Below are positions 48,314 through 56,951 of a DNA stretch of 64,000 nucleotides, piece after piece. The DNA comes from RBG-16-57-11 sp964503145. Its GTDB lineage: Bacteria > Chloroflexota > Anaerolineae > Anaerolineales > UBA4823. Made by a program: the position numbers and the translations under genes. The notes beneath the pieces are model-generated. The model saw nothing but the letters and a program-made list of their open reading frames with translations. It did no database searches and had not been told where the DNA came from. The DNA is taken from positions 86,323-150,322 of the forward strand of contig CAZCYV010000008.1 in the NCBI GenBank assembly GCA_964503145.1, in the 5' to 3' direction. Each line of letters starts with the position of its first letter. Positions within the stretch are counted from its first letter, which is position 1.

Positions 48314-49390
48314 CTACTTCATCGTGATCTTGCCGCGGTAGCGGGCATAGGTGGCGTAATCGATCACCGTACGGCGGGCGATGTAATCCTGGGTGCGCGG
48401 GGCGCGATCCCGACGATCGCGGATCGCCTCCGTAACGGTGAGCACAAAAGCATCCGAACCGGCGCCGGAACCAAAGGAGACCATGAAAATGCGATCCCCC
48501 GGTTCAGCCACATCCAGAATGGCGGTCAGTCCAATGATGGCTGCGCCAGCATAGGTGTTGCCGATCACCGGAACGAGCAAACCCGTGGCAATCTGCTCTT
48601 TCTTGAAGCCGAGCATCTCCGCCACGCGCTGCGGGAACTTGGTGTTCGGCTGGTGGAAGACGGCAAAGCGATAGTCTTCTGGCCGGGTGTGGGTGGCGTC
48701 CAGCATCGCCTGCCCGGCTTCGGTGATGTGCTTGAAGTAAGCTGGCTCGCCGGTAAAGCGCTGCCCATGTTCGGGATATTTGGCGTAGGCGCGCCGCCAG
48801 AAGTCCGGCGTGTCGGTGACATAGGAGTAAGTTGCATCGATCACCGCCAGCGAGTCCTCCGCCGGGCCAAGGATGAAGGCCGCGCCTCCTGCGCCGGCCG
48901 TATATTCCAGGGCGTCGCCTGGGCGGCCCTGGGCGGTGTCCATGCCGATGGCCAGGGCGTAATTGGCCATGCCCGAGCCAACAAAACCGATGGCCGCTAC
49001 CATGGCTTCTGTCCCGGCTTTGCAAGCGAACTGCCAGTCTGCCGCTTGAACGTTGGGCACCGCGCCGATGGCCTCGGCGACCAGCGTGGAGGTGGGCTTG
49101 ACCGCGTAAGGGTGAGATTCAGACCCAACCCAGACGGCGCGGATCTCGGTTGGAGGGATGCCTGCCCGGCTGAGCGCGTTGCGCGCCGCTTCGATCGACA
49201 TCGTCGCGACATCCTCATCCAGACCCGGCACAGACTTTTCCTTGATCGGCAAACCGCCCTGGCCGTCGGTCCAGACGCGGGCGACTTCACTGGCGGGCAG
49301 CCGATAACGCGGCACGTAGGCCCCATAGCCTGAAATCCCAACCGCTCGGCTGGGTTTCAACAAAATCGAGTCATCTGAAGGTTGGTTCAT
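48314..49390 (-). CDS. HMG-CoA synthase, archaeal type
   Basis: A 358-aa protein. VGISGYGAYVPRYRLP, then VGSESHPYAVKPTSTLVAEAIG, WQFACKAGTEAMVAAIG (nucleophilic Cys kept) and VFHQPNTKFPQRVAEMLGF (His) define the archaeal HMG-CoA synthase type. It condenses acetyl-CoA with acetoacetyl-CoA to HMG-CoA. In archaea it sits in a complex with thiolase and DUF35 so that acetoacetyl-CoA is passed directly. It is encoded between the reductase and the thiolase-like gene, so transcription is probably shared. Confidence 0.92.
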   Translation of the reverse strand: MNQPSDDSILLKPSRAVGISGYGAYVPRYRLPASEVARVWTDGQGGLPIKEKSVPGLDEDVATMSIEAARNALSRAGIPPTEIRAVWVGSESHPYAVKPTSTLVAEAIGAVPNVQAADWQFACKAGTEAMVAAIGFVGSGMANYALAIGMDTAQGRPGDALEYTAGAGGAAFILGPAEDSLAVIDATYSYVTDTPDFWRRAYAKYPEHGQRFTGEPAYFKHITEAGQAMLDATHTRPEDYRFAVFHQPNTKFPQRVAEMLGFKKEQIATGLLVPVIGNTYAGAAIIGLTAILDVAEPGDRIFMVSFGSGAGSDAFVLTVTEAIRDRRDRAPRTQDYIARRTVIDYATYARYRGKITMK

Positions 49391-49473
49391 GTCGCTCCCT
49401 GCAATTCCTGGAAATCACGATCTGCATTGTAGCAAAATCATCAAGTTTTGTCAAGATATTGTCCATATAATGT

Positions 49474-50772
49474 TCACAAACTGGCCTTCTTCCAGCCCTC
49501 AAGAATAGCCACCGCGCGGTCAATGCGCACCGTTTTCTCCGCCACAAGCTGTTGCGCCAATCGCTCGATCATCTCGCCCTCCGCCCCGGCGGCGATTGCC
49601 ACCTGACGGGCGTGCAGGCTCATATGGCCGCGCTGGATGCCCTCGGTCGCCAGAGCGCGCAGCGCCGCCAGGTTTTGCGCCAGGCCCACCGAAACGATGA
49701 TCTCGGCAAGCTGGCCGGCAGTTGTCACGCCCATCAGCTTGAGCGCCGCGCGCGCTGCGGGATGGACGCGCGTCGCCCCGCCGACAATGCCAACCGCCAG
49801 GGGCATCTCCAGCGCGCCGACCAGGTTCCCGTCGGCATCCTTCCCCCAGGCGCTGAGCGAAGTGTAGCGCCCATTCCGCGTCGCGTAGGCGTGCGCGCCG
49901 GCTTCGACGGCGCGCCAATCGTTGCCGGTGGCGATCACGACCGCATCCACCCCGTTCATGATGCCTTTGTTATGCGTCGCCGCCCGATAGGGATCCGCAG
50001 CCGCAAACGCCCAGGCGGCGATAATCCCATCGCGCACCTCCTCGGCAGTGTAACCCTCGAAGGCCAGGGCATGCAGGGGGATGGTGCAACGCGCCCGCGC
50101 CAGCCGGCGGTCTGCCAGGTTGGAGAGGATGCGCAGGTGAACCCGGCCGCCGGTCAGCGCCGCCAGGCGCGGCGCCAGGCGCTCGGCGGCAGTGTTCAGC
50201 GCGTTGGCACCCATCGCGTCCCGCACATCATAGATCAAATGAACCACCAGGAACGGCCCGATTGGCGAATCGGCGATCTGCCTGACTTCCAGATCGCGCG
50301 GCCCGCCACCCAATTGCTTGAGCACAGGATCGATCTCCGCGGCCTCGGCCAGCAGGGAATCTTTTTGCTCCAGGATCGCCAGGCGGGCGGTGGCTAAATC
50401 GGCCACATCCAGCAATTGCATCTGGGCGATCATTTCTGGCGGGGTGGTATGGGCGTGAAAGCCGCCCCCCTCTCGGGCCAGCTTCGCCATGAACGAGGCG
50501 CCAGCCACTACCGAAGGTTCCTCGATCGCCATGGGGACCAGCACCTCGCGCCCATTGATCAGGAAATTCAGCCCAATGCCCAACGGCAGGGCATACAAGC
50601 CGATCACGTTCTCGATCATATGATCAGCCTGCTCGCGAGTGAGCCCCATCGCGCCGCTCAAGCTGGCGATCTCTTCGGCGGACAGTTCAGCGCGCCTGGC
50701 CAGTTCTTCCAGGCGCTCTTCCAGACTCAGATTGTAAAAGCCCGGGATGCGCGAGCCGGGTGGTTTTCCCAT
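49474..50772 (-). CDS. Class II HMG-CoA reductase
   Basis: A 432-aa enzyme: SRIPGFYNLSLEERLEEL at the N-terminus, the catalytic Glu in PMAIEEPSVVAGASF, the Asp in DVRDAMGANALNT, the Lys in ATHNKGIMNG, and the His in GHMSLHARQVAIA. The set and length are those of class II (bacterial) reductases, reducing HMG-CoA to mevalonate with NADH or NADPH. This is the first gene of the four-gene operon and has its own promoter upstream of 50772, divergent from the GAF kinase gene. The bacterial-type reductase combined with archaeal-type synthase is notable. Confidence 0.94.
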   Translation of the reverse strand: MGKPPGSRIPGFYNLSLEERLEELARRAELSAEEIASLSGAMGLTREQADHMIENVIGLYALPLGIGLNFLINGREVLVPMAIEEPSVVAGASFMAKLAREGGGFHAHTTPPEMIAQMQLLDVADLATARLAILEQKDSLLAEAAEIDPVLKQLGGGPRDLEVRQIADSPIGPFLVVHLIYDVRDAMGANALNTAAERLAPRLAALTGGRVHLRILSNLADRRLARARCTIPLHALAFEGYTAEEVRDGIIAAWAFAAADPYRAATHNKGIMNGVDAVVIATGNDWRAVEAGAHAYATRNGRYTSLSAWGKDADGNLVGALEMPLAVGIVGGATRVHPAARAALKLMGVTTAGQLAEIIVSVGLAQNLAALRALATEGIQRGHMSLHARQVAIAAGAEGEMIERLAQQLVAEKTVRIDRAVAILEGWKKASL

Positions 50773-50894
50773 AATCTCTCCAGCTTTCGGTGTACAAAAT
50801 TGGTGAGAGAAACAACTGGAAGCAGTTATATGCGCTCGAAACTGGCAAAAACTATCAAACTCCGGTAAAATAGATTTGCGATGAGGTGGTTCGA

Positions 50895-52583
50895 ATGGTG
50901 TTATTAACTCGGGAGCAACTCGAAGATCGGCTGGCCGCCCTGCATCGGGCCAGCCTGGAATTGGTAAGCAATCTATCGCTGGAAACCCTGCTCGAACGCA
51001 TCGTGGAGATGGCGCGCGAGCAGGCGGGGGCGCGCTACGCGGCGCTGGGCGTGGTGAACGACCAGGGGGAACTGGAGCAATTCATACCCGTTGGGATGTC
51101 CAAAGAAGAGATCGGCCGCATTCCGCACCCGCCAATTGGCCGGGGGCTTTTGGGCATCATGCGCCAGGAGCGGCGCACCGTACGCATCCCTGAGATCAGC
51201 GCCGACCCCCGCAGCGTGGGCTTCCCGCCCGGCCACCCAGAGATGCATTCGTTCCTGGGCGTGCCGATCCTCTCCGGGGACAAGCTCCTGGGGCAGCTCT
51301 ACCTGACCGATAAAATCAACTACCACGAGTTCACCGGCCAGGACGAGCGGGTGATCGAGACCCTGGCGGCTTACGCTGCGGTGGCGATCTCGAACGCCCG
51401 TCTGTACAGCGAGTTGATCCGTCGCGATCGGGAGCTGTGCCAGAGCAACGAAGATCTGAAGCTGTTGAACGATGTCGCCGCAGCCCTGACCAGCTCGCGC
51501 AACATCGAGGAGATCCTGGAAAAGACGCTCAACCTGGTGATGGATTACCTGGGGGTGGAGGCTGGCGAGATCTTCCTGCGCGAAGAGGACGAACAGGAGT
51601 TGCGTCTGGCGCTGCATCGCGGCGATTTCGAAGACCGGTTTTCGCACCTGGAGCGTTTCCGCGTCGGTCAGGGCTTTGTGGGCATGGTGGCCGCCACCGG
51701 CAAGATGCTGGTGAGCACCAACCTGCGCGAAGAGATGCGCTATCTGCGGCCGGAAGTGTTGGACGCTGGCTTTCGCTCGATTGCTTGCATCCCATTGAGT
51801 TCGGGTGGCAAAGTGGTTGGGGTGATGGCTGCCGCCACCCGGCGAGATCGCTCTCTGGACGATCGCGAGCTCAACCTGCTCAAGGCGATCGGCGCCTGGG
51901 CAGGGATGAGCATCGAGAATACGCGCTTGAATCGCCAATCGCGCCGCCTGGCGGTGCTGGAGGAGCGCGAGCGCATCGGCATGGATCTGCATGACGGTAT
52001 CATCCAATCAATCTATGGAGTCGGGCTGGCGCTGGATTACGCCCGCATTGCGATTGAAGAAAACCCGACGCTCGCCAGGCAGAAGATCGAAGAGTCGCTC
52101 TCCGGGCTGAACGCCATCATCAAGGATATTCGCTCCTATATCCTCGATTTGCGACCGCGCCAGTTCCACGGCGACGATTTGAAGCAAGGTTTACAGCGGC
52201 TGGTGGAGGAGTTTCAGGCTAACAGTTCCACCACCGCCATCCTGGTGGGCCCCGAGGACGGCCTGGTGGATTTCCCGGCCCAGAACTCCACGGCGTTGTT
52301 TCATATCTGCCAGGAAGCGCTGGCCAACATTGCCCGACACGCCCGGGCGCGCCACGCGGAGATCCATCTCTGGACTTCGCGCGACCGGGTGATTCTGGAG
52401 ATCTCCGACGACGGGCGGGGCTTTGATCTCTCCAAGGTGCAGATGAGCCTGGGACACGGCCTGTCGAACATGCAGGCGCGCGCTCGTAAAGTAGGCGGCG
52501 ACGTGGAGATCACCTCTGCGATCGGCGAGGGCACCACTGTCCTGGCCTGGGTGCCGCGGCGCGCCCAGTCATCTCACCTATGA
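50895..52583 (+). CDS. GAF-GAF sensor histidine kinase (DevS/DosS-like)
   Basis: A 562-aa cytosolic kinase. Two GAF domains (residues about 15-160 and 190-345) are followed by RLAVLEERERIGMDLHDGIIQSIYGVGLALDYA (phospho-accepting His in the HisKA_3 helix), the N box HICQEALANIARHARARH, and the G box ISDDGRGFDLSK. The arrangement is that of DevS/DosS-like redox/oxygen sensors; no heme-ligand His can be confirmed here. No response-regulator gene is adjacent. ATG 50895 has GAGGTGG 5 nt upstream; a GTG at 50886 would add three residues. Confidence 0.87.
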   Translation: MVLLTREQLEDRLAALHRASLELVSNLSLETLLERIVEMAREQAGARYAALGVVNDQGELEQFIPVGMSKEEIGRIPHPPIGRGLLGIMRQERRTVRIPEISADPRSVGFPPGHPEMHSFLGVPILSGDKLLGQLYLTDKINYHEFTGQDERVIETLAAYAAVAISNARLYSELIRRDRELCQSNEDLKLLNDVAAALTSSRNIEEILEKTLNLVMDYLGVEAGEIFLREEDEQELRLALHRGDFEDRFSHLERFRVGQGFVGMVAATGKMLVSTNLREEMRYLRPEVLDAGFRSIACIPLSSGGKVVGVMAAATRRDRSLDDRELNLLKAIGAWAGMSIENTRLNRQSRRLAVLEERERIGMDLHDGIIQSIYGVGLALDYARIAIEENPTLARQKIEESLSGLNAIIKDIRSYILDLRPRQFHGDDLKQGLQRLVEEFQANSSTTAILVGPEDGLVDFPAQNSTALFHICQEALANIARHARARHAEIHLWTSRDRVILEISDDGRGFDLSKVQMSLGHGLSNMQARARKVGGDVEITSAIGEGTTVLAWVPRRAQSSHL

Positions 52584-53371
52584 CGCTGATCTCAAGCCGG
52601 AATAATCCCAAGATCAGGCTGGCGCGCGCCCTGCGCCACAAGAAGGCGCGCCAGGAAAGCGGCCTGTTTATCGTCGAGGGGATCCGCCCGGTCGGGGAGG
52701 CCATCCAGGCCGGCGCCGAAATCGATTCGATCTTCTATGCCCCCGATCTACTCACCAGCGCCTTCGCCGGCGAACTCATCCAGGCGCAAGCGCAATCCGG
52801 CGTGCCTTGCTATCCCGCCACGCCCGAGGTGTTCGCCGCCCTGGCCGATAAAGAAAACCCCCAGGGGCTGATCGCCTTGGTGCGCCAGCAGGAGTGCGCA
52901 TTGTCGGACCTCAATCCACAGAATTTCCCCTGGGGCGTGGCATTGGTCTCGCCGCAAGATCCGGGAAATCTGGGGACGATTTTGCGCACCATCGATGCAG
53001 TCGGCGCCAGCGGGCTGCTGCTATTGGAAAGCAGCGCCGATCCGTTTTCCCCAGGCGCAGTGCGCGCCAGCATGGGAACGCTCTTCTGGCTAAAAGTCGC
53101 CGAGGCCTCCTTTGCCGATTTCGCCGCCTGGTCGCAGCGGCATGGCTATCATGTGTACGGCACTTCGGCGCATGCCGCGCTCGATTATCGCCAGGTCTCC
53201 TCATATGCCTGGCCGCGCATCCTGCTGCTTGGCAGCGAACGAGAAGGGCTGACCCAGGAGCAGATGCAAATTTGCGAACTGGTCATCCGCCTGCCGATGC
53301 GCGGGCGCGCCACCTCGCTGAATCTGGGAGCGGCGGCAGGAGTGATGCTTTACGCCATGCTGGAGCAATGA
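52580..53371 (+). CDS. TrmH/SpoU-family RNA 2'-O-methyltransferase
   Basis: A 263-aa protein with an N-terminal substrate-binding domain (LISSRNNPKIRLARALRHKKARQESGLFIVEGIR) and a SPOUT fold: VALVSPQDPGNLGTILRTIDAVGA, LLGSEREGL and RLPMRGRATSLNLGAAAGVML (motifs 1-3 with the trefoil knot). It methylates ribose 2'-OH of rRNA or tRNA; the target cannot be predicted. The ATG overlaps the kinase stop (ATGA). Confidence 0.92.
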   Translation: MTLISSRNNPKIRLARALRHKKARQESGLFIVEGIRPVGEAIQAGAEIDSIFYAPDLLTSAFAGELIQAQAQSGVPCYPATPEVFAALADKENPQGLIALVRQQECALSDLNPQNFPWGVALVSPQDPGNLGTILRTIDAVGASGLLLLESSADPFSPGAVRASMGTLFWLKVAEASFADFAAWSQRHGYHVYGTSAHAALDYRQVSSYAWPRILLLGSEREGLTQEQMQICELVIRLPMRGRATSLNLGAAAGVMLYAMLEQ

Positions 53372-54231
53372 TCTGGAGCAACATGAAAAAAACGGCAGAT
53401 TTGATCGATCTCCTGCGCGAGATCTACAACATTTGGATCACCGAGCGGCCCAGCCAGATGGCGGCCGCCCTGGCCTACTATGGGGTCTTCTCGCTGGCTC
53501 CAGCGATTTTCATCGCCTTCACCATCGCCGGATTCTTCGTCAACCAGGCTGCGCTCATGGATCGCCTCTTCGGACGACTGGCTATCATCGTTGGCCCTGA
53601 GTTATCTGAGCACCTTCAGGCATCCGTGATTAAGCTGATGGAAACGACCTCTTCAGGTTCGACCCTGACATCGCTGGTCAGTTCCCTGGCGCTGCTATTT
53701 GCTGCCGCCGGGTTGTTCTACCAGCTCCAGTTTGTGCTTAATTCGATTTGGAAGACTCCGCCGCCAAGCAACAAAATCAGTTTTTTTTTCCGCCAGCAAC
53801 TCTTCGCCTTCGCTGCCGTGATTGGACTTGGGTTGCTGCTGGTGCTGGTAGCCGTAGCGGGCTTGTTTTTCACCTGGTTGTCATCCTTAATTCCCCTGGC
53901 GGGATTCTCTTCGGCCTACGCTATCTTAGGCTTCACCCTGGTGGCAGCCATCACCTTTGGAATAATCTATAAAATCTTGCCCAACACCAAAATTGCCTGG
54001 AGCGACGTCTGGTTTGGCGCATTGATCGCCGCAGTCTTGATGACCCTGGGAGGTTTAGCGTTCGGTTTCTATCTGTCCAGCGCCCGCTTGAACACCGCAT
54101 TGGACGCCGCCGGGACCTTAGCTGTTTTATTAGTCGGCATCTATTATCTGGCGCAAATCTTCCTTCTCGGAGCATTGTTTACCCGCGTATATGCGACACT
54201 TTTTGGCTCGAAGCAAGGAACTACAACTTGA
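53368..54231 (+). CDS. YihY/BrkB-family membrane protein
   Basis: A 287-aa protein with six hydrophobic segments and the family start WITERPSQMAAALAYYGVFSLAPAIFIAFTI, then LLFAAAGLFYQLQFVLNSIWKTPP and FGIIYKILPNTKIAWSDVWFGALIAAVLMTLG. Members are called ribonuclease BN or BrkB historically, but their role is unclear; a transport or membrane-barrier function is proposed. ATG overlaps the methyltransferase stop (ATGA); an ATG at 53383 is possible too. Confidence 0.88.
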   Translation: MIWSNMKKTADLIDLLREIYNIWITERPSQMAAALAYYGVFSLAPAIFIAFTIAGFFVNQAALMDRLFGRLAIIVGPELSEHLQASVIKLMETTSSGSTLTSLVSSLALLFAAAGLFYQLQFVLNSIWKTPPPSNKISFFFRQQLFAFAAVIGLGLLLVLVAVAGLFFTWLSSLIPLAGFSSAYAILGFTLVAAITFGIIYKILPNTKIAWSDVWFGALIAAVLMTLGGLAFGFYLSSARLNTALDAAGTLAVLLVGIYYLAQIFLLGALFTRVYATLFGSKQGTTT

Positions 54232-54276
54232 GCAGATGTGCTATACTACCGCACAAGTTCATTCCAGCATCTCACA

Positions 54277-55197
54277 ATGACGATCATCTGCAACCCTAAC
54301 CCCATTACCAGTTTTGCAGAGGCCCTGGAGCGCGTTGAAGCTATCCGAGAGCATGACCGGGAAGACAATGTGCGCGAGATTTGCCTGCCACGGGCGATGA
54401 CCCATGGCGCTCCGACCGAATGGGCAGTGGTTATCCTGCACGGCTTTTCCAATTGTCCGGAACAGTTCCAGGAGTTGGGCCGCCGGTTGTTCGATCTGGG
54501 CTTCAACGTTTACATACCGCGGCAGCCTTACCACGGTCTAAGCAATCGAGTTGGCAATCACCTGGCGCTCCTGAGCGCAGAAAAACTGGCCGACTACGGG
54601 GACCAGGCTGTGGATATCGCCCGCGGGTTAGGCCAGCGTGTTCTGGTCGCCGGGATCTCTGGGGGTGGGACGGTGGCGGCCTGGCTGGCGCAAAACCGCT
54701 CCGACATCGATATCGCGATGCCGATCGCAGCCATGTTAGGGGTGAGCTTCATCCCTTCAATTATCACCCGCCCCTTTGCCTGGTTGTTCAATCGCATCCC
54801 TGATTTTTATATGTGGTGGGACCCACGCAATAAAGCGGACAATCCCTACGCTGTTGATTACTCTTACCCGGGTTATTCCGTGCGTGCAATGAGCGAAGTG
54901 CTCAGACTCGGCGTTTTGGTGCGACAGCAAGCGCGCGCCGCCCATCCAGCCGCTGGGAAAATCGTCCTGGTGATCAACGATCACGAACCTGGAGTCAATA
55001 ACACAGAGTTATACAAGGTTCTCGCCGACTGGAAAGCGCACAATAGCCAGACGAGCCTGTACACTTTTCACTTTGAACGTGATCTGAAACTACCTCACGA
55101 TATCATCACCCCTGGAACACCCGGACTGGACACCGAAACTGTTTACAGGCTGCTCATCGAGTGCATCCTCCAACAGACTGGCAGGATAGCGTCGTGA
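54277..55197 (+). CDS. Alpha/beta hydrolase, esterase-like
   Basis: A protein of about 306 aa. AVVILHGFSNCPEQFQELGRRLFDLGFNVYIPRQPYHG is the oxyanion segment, VLVAGISGGGTVAAWLA carries the nucleophile Ser in GISGG, and DLKLPHDIITPG supplies a plausible His. The Asp of the triad is less clear (NDHEPGVNN). An in-frame GTG at 54238 lies just before a TATACT at 54242-54247, so the ATG at 54277 with the promoter upstream is preferred. It is followed by two membrane/hydrolase genes. Confidence 0.78.
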   Translation: MTIICNPNPITSFAEALERVEAIREHDREDNVREICLPRAMTHGAPTEWAVVILHGFSNCPEQFQELGRRLFDLGFNVYIPRQPYHGLSNRVGNHLALLSAEKLADYGDQAVDIARGLGQRVLVAGISGGGTVAAWLAQNRSDIDIAMPIAAMLGVSFIPSIITRPFAWLFNRIPDFYMWWDPRNKADNPYAVDYSYPGYSVRAMSEVLRLGVLVRQQARAAHPAAGKIVLVINDHEPGVNNTELYKVLADWKAHNSQTSLYTFHFERDLKLPHDIITPGTPGLDTETVYRLLIECILQQTGRIAS

Positions 55198-55264
55198 TCA
55201 GCCCGCCGCGCCTTGCCGTTGTGCTCTGTCAGGTTAGCTTTGTTATAAAGACAAGGACTGCTTA

Positions 55265-55951
55265 ATGATAGCTTACTTCGACACACTCCTTCGCGTGGTC
55301 GGTCAGGTGCTAAGGCTCGACCCGCAAGTATTCAGCGCCATGCGCGGGGCAGAGGCAATTACTGGCATCAGCCTCGGCGTACTGCTGGTCGCCGGGCTGA
55401 TGCGCATTTTAGGGCAGAGCATCGTGCTGTTCGCCAACCAGGTGCGGCCAGCCGGTTTCGTGGTGCGAATTCTTGCCTCCACTCTGGAGTTCATCCTGAA
55501 CGTGTTGGTGATGGGAGTCCTCGTATGGCTGATCATGCGTTTCATTCGGCCGGATGCCGATCTGGCATTGGGCGAGGTCCTGCGCACCATACCCCTGGCT
55601 TATGCGCCGTACTGGCTGGGGGCGCTGGTGCTGATGCCCTATCTGGGCGTGTGGATCGAGCGTGGGTTGAAAGTGTACGTCTTCCTGGTGCTGGTGGTGG
55701 CTTTTCGCGGCGCATTCAATGCGCCCTTTCTGAGCGCCCTGATCGGCGCTTTGATCGCCTGGTTCACCGTCTTGTTCCTGGATTCGCTGCTAAGCTGGCC
55801 TTTGACGCCCGCCACTGAGAACCTCTCGCGCTCCTTAGCCAGCGGGAAGAAGACCGACGACGATATTTACCAGGAAGTGTACCGAATCTACGCCTCGGCC
55901 GGCGGACCCGACCCGACAACAGAGCCACCAAGCGGAGGCGAGCGTGCTTAG
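55265..55951 (+). CDS. Yip1-like polytopic membrane protein
   Basis: A 228-aa protein with five hydrophobic segments: ITGISLGVLLVAGLMRILG, LASTLEFILNVLVMGVLVWLIMRFI, PLAYAPYWLGALVLMPYLGVW, then VYVFLVLVVAFRGAF and ALIGALIAWFTVLFL. The Y-A-P-x-W motif between helices fits Yip1-domain proteins. A cytosolic acidic tail ends the protein. It overlaps the next gene by 8 nt. Function not known. Confidence 0.72.
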   Translation: MIAYFDTLLRVVGQVLRLDPQVFSAMRGAEAITGISLGVLLVAGLMRILGQSIVLFANQVRPAGFVVRILASTLEFILNVLVMGVLVWLIMRFIRPDADLALGEVLRTIPLAYAPYWLGALVLMPYLGVWIERGLKVYVFLVLVVAFRGAFNAPFLSALIGALIAWFTVLFLDSLLSWPLTPATENLSRSLASGKKTDDDIYQEVYRIYASAGGPDPTTEPPSGGERA

Positions 55952-56951
55952 CTGGCTGGCTGCTGAGATTTTCACCCTTCTTGGCATCGGGTTGCTCTTG
56001 CTGATCATCGTATCGGTGCTCTCGCCGCTGGAGTCGCTTGGCTGGTGGGCGGGTTGGTCGAAAGGCAGTCATTCACCCTCGAAACGGGCCGACCTGGAGC
56101 AAAAGAGCCGCCGCTTACGCCCCAAGGAACTTAAGGATTATTACCTGGTCTATCTTTCGGGCATCGGCATGGCCGGCACCGACAAGCTAGCCCCCGATGA
56201 GCAGGATTTCATCCAGGGGTTGCAAGCGGCCATGCCAGAGGCCGAGGTAATTATCGATGTTTTCCCCTACTCAGTGACCAACAACCCGCTGACCGGCGAA
56301 CGCGCCCTCGCCTCGTTGTGGAAAAAGGTGCGTGAGATGCAGCTCCAAAATCCGAACCACCCGCTGGCGTTGCTCTCGATCAACATCCGCAACGCCATGC
56401 AGGTGCTGGTCTCCTCCGATCCGCGCTACGGGCCGATCTACAGCCTGGGGGTGGCGGAGGAGATAGCCCGCAGCCTGGCGCGCCACGGCTATCCCATCGG
56501 CTCGAGGAAGCCGGTCTTCTTGATCGGCTACAGCGGCGGCGGGCAGGTCTCGGTGGGCGCCGCCCCCTATTTGAAACAGATTATCGAGACGCCGGTGTAT
56601 ATCGTTACTGTGGGCGGCTTTCTGACCGACGACCCCGGCATCCGTTTTGTGGAGCATCTGCGCCACCTCTACGGCGATAAGGATCCGCTACAGGCGGTTG
56701 CGGCGTATCTGTGGTTTGGGCGCTGGCCGGTCATGGTCCAGTCGGCGTGGAACCAGGCCCTGCACAATGGCAAGATCAGCCTACAGAGCACCGGACCCAT
56801 GGCGCACAATGGCAAAGGCGGCTATTACGATGCCCACTCTGCGCTGGAGGATGGTCAAAGTTTCTGCGACGCCACCGCCCAGGCGGTGTCCCAGGCCATC
56901 CGCAGCCTGCAACTGAGCCATCCAACGCAGTTTATGGCTGTGAAGCTTTAA
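55944..56951 (+). CDS. Membrane-anchored alpha/beta-hydrolase-like protein
   Basis: A 335-aa product with an N-terminal hydrophobic helix (FTLLGIGLLLLIIVSVL), then a long globular part. YLVYLSGIGMAGTDKLAPDEQDFI and KPVFLIGYSGGGQVSVGAAPYLKQ resemble the oxyanion and nucleophile-elbow motifs of alpha/beta hydrolases (G-Y-S-G-G). The other residues of a triad are not obvious. The start is GTG, overlapping the preceding gene by 8 nt. Its 3' end overlaps the convergent secreted-protein gene by 20 nt. Confidence 0.65.
   Translation: MLSWLAAEIFTLLGIGLLLLIIVSVLSPLESLGWWAGWSKGSHSPSKRADLEQKSRRLRPKELKDYYLVYLSGIGMAGTDKLAPDEQDFIQGLQAAMPEAEVIIDVFPYSVTNNPLTGERALASLWKKVREMQLQNPNHPLALLSINIRNAMQVLVSSDPRYGPIYSLGVAEEIARSLARHGYPIGSRKPVFLIGYSGGGQVSVGAAPYLKQIIETPVYIVTVGGFLTDDPGIRFVEHLRHLYGDKDPLQAVAAYLWFGRWPVMVQSAWNQALHNGKISLQSTGPMAHNGKGGYYDAHSALEDGQSFCDATAQAVSQAIRSLQLSHPTQFMAVKL

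Noticed and set aside
49552..50397. 281-aa open frame on the plus strand across the HMG-CoA reductase
   Set aside because: It lies antisense to a complete, well-conserved gene and has the Arg/Ala/His-rich composition of an antiphase reading.
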